From the NCBI GenBank assembly GCA_964450955.1, contig CAYVFI010000073.1:1-11986 (forward strand): 11,986 bases of DNA, given 5' to 3'. The stretch comes from CAYNWT01 sp964450955 (GTDB lineage Bacteria; Planctomycetota; Planctomycetia; Planctomycetales; Planctomycetaceae). The position numbers and the translations under genes were made by a program. The notes below the pieces were generated by a model. The model ran no database searches. It was not told the origin of the DNA and saw only the letters and a list, made by a program, of their open reading frames with translations. Below, one piece after another: positions 6,953 to 11,986 of this stretch; the stretch's first letter is position 1, and the number at the start of each line of letters is the position of its first letter.

Positions 6953-8386
6953 ATGCCTGTACGTAAACATCGCATACGGGATAGCAGGTCACACGTGAAT
7001 CGAATCGCAATCGCCGCAACAGTACTCATCGGTCTTGGTCACTTCGCCAGCGGAACCACATCCGCTCAGCAGATGTCAGGAGTGGATGAACTCACCGCCT
7101 GGTCGTCACCAATTACGCACAGCCACACCATCGCGTTCTTTGGCGATTCGATTACTGCTGCCGGAGCCAGACCGGGTGGCTATTGCCGAATTATCGCCAA
7201 GGCGCTCGCAGACCAGCGTTCAGAACTCAGCACGCAAATTGTCTACGCCGGCATCGGTGGTCACAAAGTTCCGAACCTACAAAAGCGATTGGACCGCGAC
7301 GTCCTCTCGAAAAAACCAACACTGGTTTTCATCTACATTGGCATCAACGATGTGTGGCACAGCCAGCGCGGGCAAGGCACGCCCAAAGACAAGTTTGAAT
7401 CCGGTCTGCGTGATCTCATCACACGTATCGAAGCAACTGGAGCCGGCGTTGTGCTGTGCACGCCCAGCACCATCGGCGAAAAGACAGACGGTTCAAACGA
7501 ACTCGACCCCATGCTGGAAGAATATGCGGCCATCAGTCGCAAAGTCGCCGCGGACACCGGTGTCACGCTGTGTGATTTGCGGAAGGCGTTTATCGAACAT
7601 CTAAAGCAGCACAATCCGGACAACAAAGACAAGGGCATCCTGACCCGAGACGGCGTGCACCTGATCGCGGCCGGCAACCAACTGGTCGCTAACCACGCCG
7701 CTTCCGCTCTGGTTAAAGCGATGACATTGAAACAGGTCGAATCGCTTAAGGAACCCCGCAGCCTGTTCAACGGAAAGAACCTCAACGGTTGGTACTCAGA
7801 CATTCCTGATCGCGACAAGAACCCCGATATCAAACCAACATTCATCGTTCGTGACGGCAAACTTGTGAGCCTTGGTGCACCGCGGGGCCACCTCATCACA
7901 CACGCGAAGTTCAAGGACTACCGGCTGACGCTGGAGTATCGTTTTGCCGGCAAGCCGGGCAACTGTGGCGTTCTGGTTCACGCCTCAACGCCGCGGCAAC
8001 TTTACAAAATGTTCCCGCGTTCTATCGAAGCCCAGATGAACCACAAACACGCGGGCGACTTCTGGTGCATCGTGGAAGACATCACGGTTTCGGACATGGT
8101 TAAGCGCCGTGGAGCAAAAGAAAACTGGGGCGTCATTGAAGGCAAGGGGCGTCGCATTTTGAACCTCACAGACGATTCCGAAAAACCGCTTGGCGAATGG
8201 AACTCCTACACCATCGAATGCGTGGACGACGCTGTAAAGGTGTGGCTAAACGGCGACCTGGTCAACCACGGCACCAACTGCACCGCAGTATGCGGCCAAA
8301 TCGCACTGCAGGCCGAAGGAGCAGAAGTTGAGTTCCGCAACCTGATGATTGCACCGTTGAAGGAACTCTCTGCTGACGGTCGGTGA
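6953..8386 (+). CDS. Exported SGNH/GDSL hydrolase fused to DUF1080 (3-keto-disaccharide hydrolase-type) domain
   Basis: A 477-residue exported two-domain enzyme. A signal peptide (about 1-39, with hydrophobic IAIAATVLIGLG) precedes an SGNH hydrolase domain (about 58-258). Its blocks are FFGDSIT (nucleophile S66), GIGGHK, GIND (N132) and DGVH (D233, H236), so the catalytic set is complete. A DUF1080/Pfam 3-keto-disaccharide hydrolase-type domain follows (about 270-468), opening with SLFNGKNLNGW and carrying the expected GNCGVLVHAS strand and WNSYTIECVDDAVKVWLNGDLV core. The pairing suggests de-esterification plus cleavage or binding of a modified polysaccharide in the periplasm or outside. No carbohydrate transporter or sulfatase lies nearby to narrow the substrate. 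The ATG at 6953 lacks a Shine-Dalgarno. A GTG at 6995, with AGG about seven bases upstream, would give a more compact signal peptide (MNRIAIAAT) and may be the true start. Confidence 0.95.
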   Translation: MPVRKHRIRDSRSHVNRIAIAATVLIGLGHFASGTTSAQQMSGVDELTAWSSPITHSHTIAFFGDSITAAGARPGGYCRIIAKALADQRSELSTQIVYAGIGGHKVPNLQKRLDRDVLSKKPTLVFIYIGINDVWHSQRGQGTPKDKFESGLRDLITRIEATGAGVVLCTPSTIGEKTDGSNELDPMLEEYAAISRKVAADTGVTLCDLRKAFIEHLKQHNPDNKDKGILTRDGVHLIAAGNQLVANHAASALVKAMTLKQVESLKEPRSLFNGKNLNGWYSDIPDRDKNPDIKPTFIVRDGKLVSLGAPRGHLITHAKFKDYRLTLEYRFAGKPGNCGVLVHASTPRQLYKMFPRSIEAQMNHKHAGDFWCIVEDITVSDMVKRRGAKENWGVIEGKGRRILNLTDDSEKPLGEWNSYTIECVDDAVKVWLNGDLVNHGTNCTAVCGQIALQAEGAEVEFRNLMIAPLKELSADGR

Positions 8387-8486
8387 TTAGGCAAAGGCAA
8401 GTCACACAAGCGGGCACGGCGCGCATAGCAGCACAGTTTCGCGTTGGAGAAACATCATCAGATACGCAGTCTTCCTATCGATTACG

Positions 8487-9572
8487 ATGTGCCTGCAAGT
8501 CATAACACAGCAGCCAACCGACAAGGTTGATGCCGTATCAGCCCGCTTGGTCCCCAACCCCTCTTTCTCAGGAGTCTCGAGACCCTCCTTCCCTCCCTCC
8601 AAAATGAGATTGGGCTTGCTAGTGGAGACCAATACGAAGCGTCGGATCATTAGGCTCTCATCGAGCCACTCAAGATTGGACGCGATCACTAACGGTCGAG
8701 GAACCAAACTGCAGTTAGGTCCTAAGCAGGCCGGAGTAGGATTTCCCATAGCCGTGGGGCCGCCGCCACGAGTAGCCGATGACGGGCAGTCCATATCGCT
8801 GCCCATTCCTGAATTAAGAGCTCTGCCTCAGGGAACCAGTTCTTTCAGGGTGAGGGGCGTCCTGAGTGTTTCAACGGCCGCACCTACGACCAGAGTCGTC
8901 CGTTCCAAAATGTTTGCCGTTAAGGTCGGCCAGAAATTCAAGGTCGGCAACATTGACTTTACGATCAAGAAGGCACGCAAGCCTTGGTTTAGTAGCAGTG
9001 CAATGGACATCACGTTTGAGGCGAATCAGGATGCAGCCGAGATGGCAAAGATTTTCAGACTCGAAGACAAATCGCAGTGGCTGATCAAGTCAAAATCGGG
9101 TGGCCAGAGTCAGAAGCGATATCCAAGCGGACAGATATCAACCAGATTCACCCGCACCTTGCCAAAGAAAATCGACCAGTGCTCATTAGCTGTGCGAATG
9201 TGGAACGATCCCCGCAGTTTGAAAGTACCGTTTGACTCCCGATTGAGTATCAAAACCCGCAGGTCGAGACCGTTTGCGATGAAGGTTGGCAAAAAGATTG
9301 AAGTGGGTGACATCGAACTCATCGTTAAGAGGACGCGTTCAGGCCTCACCGGTGACATGCCCCAACTGATTACACTTGAGTGCAAGAGGGACCTTTCAGG
9401 GATCGCAGCGGTTCAATTCGAAGACCAGCACGGCAAGCAAATCGAATCTCGCCGAGCCAGGAGTAGCCCATGGAGGCATGGCAAAGATTTGACCACGCAG
9501 GCGACCTATCTCTTAGCGAAGGAGATCGAAAAGGGTGTGCTGCTGCTGCAAACCTGTGAAGACCCACGCTAG
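8487..9572 (+). CDS. Hypothetical protein with tandem duplicated beta-rich domain
   Basis: I do not recognise this 361-residue protein. It contains an internal duplication. FAVKVGQKFKVGNIDFTIKKAR (142-163) in the first copy matches FAMKVGKKIEVGDIELIVKRTR in the second (from about 267). The homology continues through FRLEDKSQ / VQFEDQHG to the closing WNDPR and CEDPR, so each unit is about 100 residues with an alternating beta-strand pattern. The N-terminal third is low in recognisable features, though PIAVGPPPR and LPIPELRALPQGTSS resemble linker strands of exported planctomycete proteins. The ATG at 8487 has no ribosome binding site. The frame is open from 8391, and a GGAGA at 8446-8450 precedes ATC codons (8454, 8457) from which a signal-peptide-like IRYAVFLSITMCLQVITQQ would be read. 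A non-AUG start or a mutated start codon is possible. Confidence 0.72.
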   Translation: MCLQVITQQPTDKVDAVSARLVPNPSFSGVSRPSFPPSKMRLGLLVETNTKRRIIRLSSSHSRLDAITNGRGTKLQLGPKQAGVGFPIAVGPPPRVADDGQSISLPIPELRALPQGTSSFRVRGVLSVSTAAPTTRVVRSKMFAVKVGQKFKVGNIDFTIKKARKPWFSSSAMDITFEANQDAAEMAKIFRLEDKSQWLIKSKSGGQSQKRYPSGQISTRFTRTLPKKIDQCSLAVRMWNDPRSLKVPFDSRLSIKTRRSRPFAMKVGKKIEVGDIELIVKRTRSGLTGDMPQLITLECKRDLSGIAAVQFEDQHGKQIESRRARSSPWRHGKDLTTQATYLLAKEIEKGVLLLQTCEDPR

Positions 9573-9719
9573 ACCGTCCGAACAGCAAGTGGGCACACAG
9601 TGGCGGAACTCTGCACGGCCGGTCGCGCTGCGAGCGCCAGCGGTCTCTCTAAACGATAGCAAAAATGCACTTCCGATCCGCCCCGGTGTAATCATCCGTT
9701 GGGAAACGCCAGGGTGTTT
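9573..9719. other. Convergent intergenic gap
   Basis: This 147-bp gap lies between the 3' end of the duplicated-domain gene (plus) and the 3' end of the small minus-strand ORF. It holds a short GC-rich hairpin, GCGCT-GCG-AGCGC at about 9627-9639, with no adjoining T-run on either strand. Nothing else is supported. If the small ORF is not real, the gap runs to 10063. Confidence 0.5.
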
Positions 9720-10067
9720 TCACCGGACCGATTCAAACAGCCGCAGTAAAGTAGCGGCGGCCACCCGGGCTACGGAATTGCCGCATTCCAAAGCCACAAC
9801 ACTCTGTGATGGCTTAGTGCTAAGCAGCTTCAGGTTGCATAGATTACTCGAGTGGCTCCCCTCTTTTCGGGCCAGCATTCCCCCCCCTCTATCCCCCTCT
9901 ATCGCCCCTTGTAGCATCCCAAGAGAAGGCAAAATTCGGATTACCTTCTCGAGTCTCAACCGTTCTATCCCACCAATCTCCGCACCGCCCACAACCACTG
10001 CAGATTTATCGACCACCAGTTTATCGACCGGCTGTATCAGTAAAGCAAGGGCTATAATCGGTATCAT
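9720..10067 (-). CDS. Small hypothetical ORF coupled to the upstream gene
   Basis: A possible 115-residue product, not recognised. The main support is position: its ATG (10065-10067) overlaps the TGA of the 577-residue gene as ATGA, a common arrangement for translationally coupled genes, and a GGGA lies about nine bases upstream. The N terminus MIPIIALALLIQP is short and hydrophobic, so it may be membrane-inserted or exported. The sequence VDKLVVDK reflects a repeated TTTATCGACC on the plus strand. The middle contains a Gly-rich EGDRGGG stretch encoded by a repeated CCCCTCTAT tract, and the C-terminal half looks compositionally ordinary. The frame could start earlier, at 10115, but that would overlap the upstream gene by about 50 bases. 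A chance open frame remains a real alternative. Confidence 0.45.
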   Translation of the reverse strand: MIPIIALALLIQPVDKLVVDKSAVVVGGAEIGGIERLRLEKVIRILPSLGMLQGAIEGDRGGGMLARKEGSHSSNLCNLKLLSTKPSQSVVALECGNSVARVAAATLLRLFESVR

Positions 10068-11797
10068 TTTGATTGTCCCGTCCAACTTCGAATTGCTGCT
10101 GTGCGTTCTTCCCATCGAGTGCGTGCGTCTTTTGAGAGAGAGTTTAGCACCTCACCTGCCTCTCTTTGAATTCGACTTGAAATTTGCCCCAATGACTCCG
10201 AGGTCAGTCGTACACGCACTAACCCAGCATCGTCTTTAAGAAAGGTTTGTTGGGCCCCGTGGTTTAACTGGCTCTTCATTGACGGCAGCAGACTCGCGGC
10301 GAGGTACAGTCCTAGCATGCTAACTTCAGGGGAGCCTTTATCACCGACAACACTGGACTCTTTGGTAGGAAACGCCATGTTAAATATTGCGTAGGGAGCT
10401 ACTCCCAACTGCCGCAAGTGTAAACACGAACGGAATCGCAATTCTTCGTCTAAGCGATGGCATTCGGCAGCTACCCCGTCAAGCATGGCCTCGTACATTT
10501 CACGTGTCCCCGACCAATCGATCCGAAGAAAAAGTGGGTACAACAGTTCCGGGAGTGCCGCTTCTAGCCCTAAATCGCGAATGGCTTGACAATAGCCAAA
10601 TAATTCTTGCTTGGCCGAACGAATGTCGTTGTTAAAGATGCTGACCAAAAGCATCTTCCCGTGCAAACCCAGTCGTTCCCAGGCAGAACGTACTGGGCTC
10701 TCAAAATCTTTTCTAAACCGGTCAACGGCTTTTGTTCCTGCAGGTGTGTGAAATTTACCCCAAAAAGGAGCCAGCGATTTTAGCCGTTCATAGTGGATGA
10801 ACTCTGGGTCACGTTCATATTCATTTATGGAAATCTCTCTGGCACTCAACAAACGGGCTGAGGCGATCAGTCCGACTGCGGCATTCTTATCGGCCGGGGC
10901 TAACGTAAGTTCTTCAGGAAGGCAAAGCTGCAGCCGCGAGAATTTAACGTTCAGATTGCGTGAACCATGCCGAAAAAAAACGGGCACTTCAGCTATCTGG
11001 GAAACCGCCGCAGGAACCCTTGGCGCTTCCACTCCCTTCAGCAGCAACTCGCTAGTCATGATACTACGGAAACCACTACTCGCCGGAACCATATACTTAA
11101 TTGGCGGCAGCGTCGCGTGAAGCCCCCTAAGAGTCTCATTGTCGTACTGGCACTTTATCACCACATCCGATAGTCCACCCGCCGGTCGCCAGGACTCCGA
11201 CGAAAGTAGGCCATTGCTGAGATAGGTACGATGCCGCTTCGGCCCGCCACCCTCAGAATCCGTAAGCAGATATCGGGGAACATGAAGCAGAGAAGCGATA
11301 TCATAATGCAGTTGGTCGAATGACAGTCGTGGGATTGAATACCGGACAGCGCCCACTTTCTCAAATTTTCGATGGCGGTTATATACTGCTGTTTCCCCGG
11401 TAGGTTTCCACGAAGCGCCGAAAGTATTCCGATAGGTAGGAAATTGGGTTACGACGAAGTCTGGTTCGCTTCGCATCACAAAGAAGCGAATTCCGCTCGG
11501 ACCAACCAGGTAGCGAACGAAAAGTAGCTCAGTCGCTCCTGCACTCGGCACACGGAGGAGTACAGTGTAATCGGCCACCAAATGCTGCATCGACTTCTTG
11601 GAGCCAAGTGCCAGGCGAACACTTTCGCCAGGGGTCCACAGAAACTCCAACGCCTCTTGTTGTTGGGACATTCCTTGAAATCTGGCTTGGCCGATAGTAC
11701 TCGCGACTGAGTCCACGAGAGCGCGGCGATCCGCCTCACTCTGCGCTTGGCAAAATGCACCAGAAACGCAAAAGACCATGAGAGTGAATCTACGCAT
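10064..11797 (-). CDS. Hypothetical exported protein, 577 residues
   Basis: I do not recognise a family. The protein begins with a short signal peptide (MRRFTLMVFCVSGAFCQAQ) with probable cleavage after CQA near residue 18. The cysteines there do not form a proper lipobox. The N-terminal half (about 60-300) has an alternating strand pattern with aromatic residues, for example ELLFVRYLVGPSGIRFFVM. The C-terminal half (about 310-577) appears mostly alpha-helical, with SARLLSAREISINEY, LGLHGKMLLVSIFNND and a charged final helix. No catalytic motif or transmembrane segment after the signal is evident. The ATG at 11797 follows GTGAG about eight bases upstream. Its stop overlaps the start of a small downstream ORF (ATGA). 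It converges on the duplicated-domain gene at 8487, so the right block may be a pair of exported proteins of linked purpose, but that is only proximity. Confidence 0.83.
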   Translation of the reverse strand: MRRFTLMVFCVSGAFCQAQSEADRRALVDSVASTIGQARFQGMSQQQEALEFLWTPGESVRLALGSKKSMQHLVADYTVLLRVPSAGATELLFVRYLVGPSGIRFFVMRSEPDFVVTQFPTYRNTFGASWKPTGETAVYNRHRKFEKVGAVRYSIPRLSFDQLHYDIASLLHVPRYLLTDSEGGGPKRHRTYLSNGLLSSESWRPAGGLSDVVIKCQYDNETLRGLHATLPPIKYMVPASSGFRSIMTSELLLKGVEAPRVPAAVSQIAEVPVFFRHGSRNLNVKFSRLQLCLPEELTLAPADKNAAVGLIASARLLSAREISINEYERDPEFIHYERLKSLAPFWGKFHTPAGTKAVDRFRKDFESPVRSAWERLGLHGKMLLVSIFNNDIRSAKQELFGYCQAIRDLGLEAALPELLYPLFLRIDWSGTREMYEAMLDGVAAECHRLDEELRFRSCLHLRQLGVAPYAIFNMAFPTKESSVVGDKGSPEVSMLGLYLAASLLPSMKSQLNHGAQQTFLKDDAGLVRVRLTSESLGQISSRIQREAGEVLNSLSKDARTRWEERTAAIRSWTGQSK

Positions 11798-11903
11798 TGA
11801 ACACTCACTTATCAGAGAGAGGGGGAGAGGAGTTTACTGTTCTCAGCTTAGCTACGGGAAGCGGTTTACAGCCCCCAGGGAGATGACGTCATTTTTGGAA
11901 GTA
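11798..11903. promoter_or_regulatory. Upstream region of the 577-residue gene
   Basis: This should contain the promoter and leader of the minus-strand gene starting at 11797. It contains a polypurine run (about 11816-11832) and an 8-bp perfect palindrome, TGACGTCA (11884-11891), placed about 90 bp upstream of the start and beside the terminal repeat. I could not pick out a -10/-35 pair. A regulator-binding role for the palindrome is only possible. Confidence 0.3.
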
Positions 11904-11986
11904 TGGTTCTTCTGAGAAGTCTGTGGCTCAGAACTTCTGTTTATTCCACTCATCGATCTTATTCCTACAGCGATTTTCGTTCAGTC
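11904..11986 (-). repeat. Terminal inverted repeat, right copy
   Basis: This is the reverse complement of 7-89 with three substitutions, and the last 46 bases of the window are a perfect match. In this copy TTCTGAG (11910-11916) pairs exactly with CTCAGAA (11927-11933), a 7-bp stem with a ten-base loop that the left copy's substitutions destroy. It sits upstream of the 577-residue gene, whereas the left copy sits downstream of the transporter gene, so it is not tied to one gene context. Confidence 0.9.

Noticed and set aside
7333..7914. Minus-strand frame opposite the SGNH-DUF1080 gene
   Set aside because: It is antisense to catalytic-domain coding sequence whose family motifs are intact on the plus strand.
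9535..10239. Long plus-strand open frame of 234 codons
   Set aside because: It overlaps the end of the duplicated-domain gene and about 175 bases of the 577-residue gene. Its translation is Ser/Pro/Arg-rich without domain features, as expected of an antisense shadow.
7..11986. Complete transposon bounded by 83-bp inverted repeats
   Set aside because: No transposase, integrase or resolvase is encoded, and no target duplication can be seen because the window ends at the repeats. A dispersed repeat that broke an assembly is simpler.

Overview
The window looks like chromosomal DNA of a Planctomycetota bacterium. The support is an SGNH-esterase/DUF1080 fusion, a secreted DUF547 protein with a long low-complexity linker, moderately high GC, GTG starts with weak Shine-Dalgarno sites, and AGGGATGA-type octamer repeats in an intergenic gap. 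The phylum is an inference from gene style, because no rRNA or marker gene is present.

Left block (about 95-4828, all minus strand): a compact three-gene operon read right to left. It begins with a radical SAM enzyme whose cysteine layout resembles the tetraether-synthase/MJ0619 group. A class I SAM-dependent methyltransferase follows, with its start overlapping the enzyme's stop by one base (TAATG). Last is an RND/MMPL-type (HAE3-like) membrane transporter with no adaptor or outer-membrane partner. The simplest reading is a pathway that makes or modifies a hydrophobic or small-molecule product by radical chemistry and methylation, then moves it across or out of the inner membrane. The substrate cannot be read from the sequence. 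This operon is the best candidate for an undescribed system here.

Middle (4829-8386): a roughly 480-bp gap carries a short octamer tandem repeat and two perfect hairpins. It is followed by a secreted DUF547 protein (minus). Across a 538-bp divergent spacer lies a secreted two-domain enzyme (plus) that joins an SGNH/GDSL hydrolase to a DUF1080 (3-keto-disaccharide hydrolase-type) domain and probably acts on acylated or modified polysaccharide.

Right block (8387-11903): genes I do not recognise. A plus-strand protein contains two tandem copies of a beta-rich repeat and may use a non-AUG start that would give it a signal peptide. Converging on it from the minus strand are a 577-residue exported protein and a small ORF joined to it by an ATGA overlap.

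Both ends of the window carry the same ~83-bp sequence in inverted orientation (80/83 identical, the outer 46 bp perfect). No transposase, integrase, tRNA, rRNA or CRISPR array is visible. The repeat is therefore most simply a dispersed intergenic repeat at which an assembly broke, although a composite element boundary cannot be excluded.
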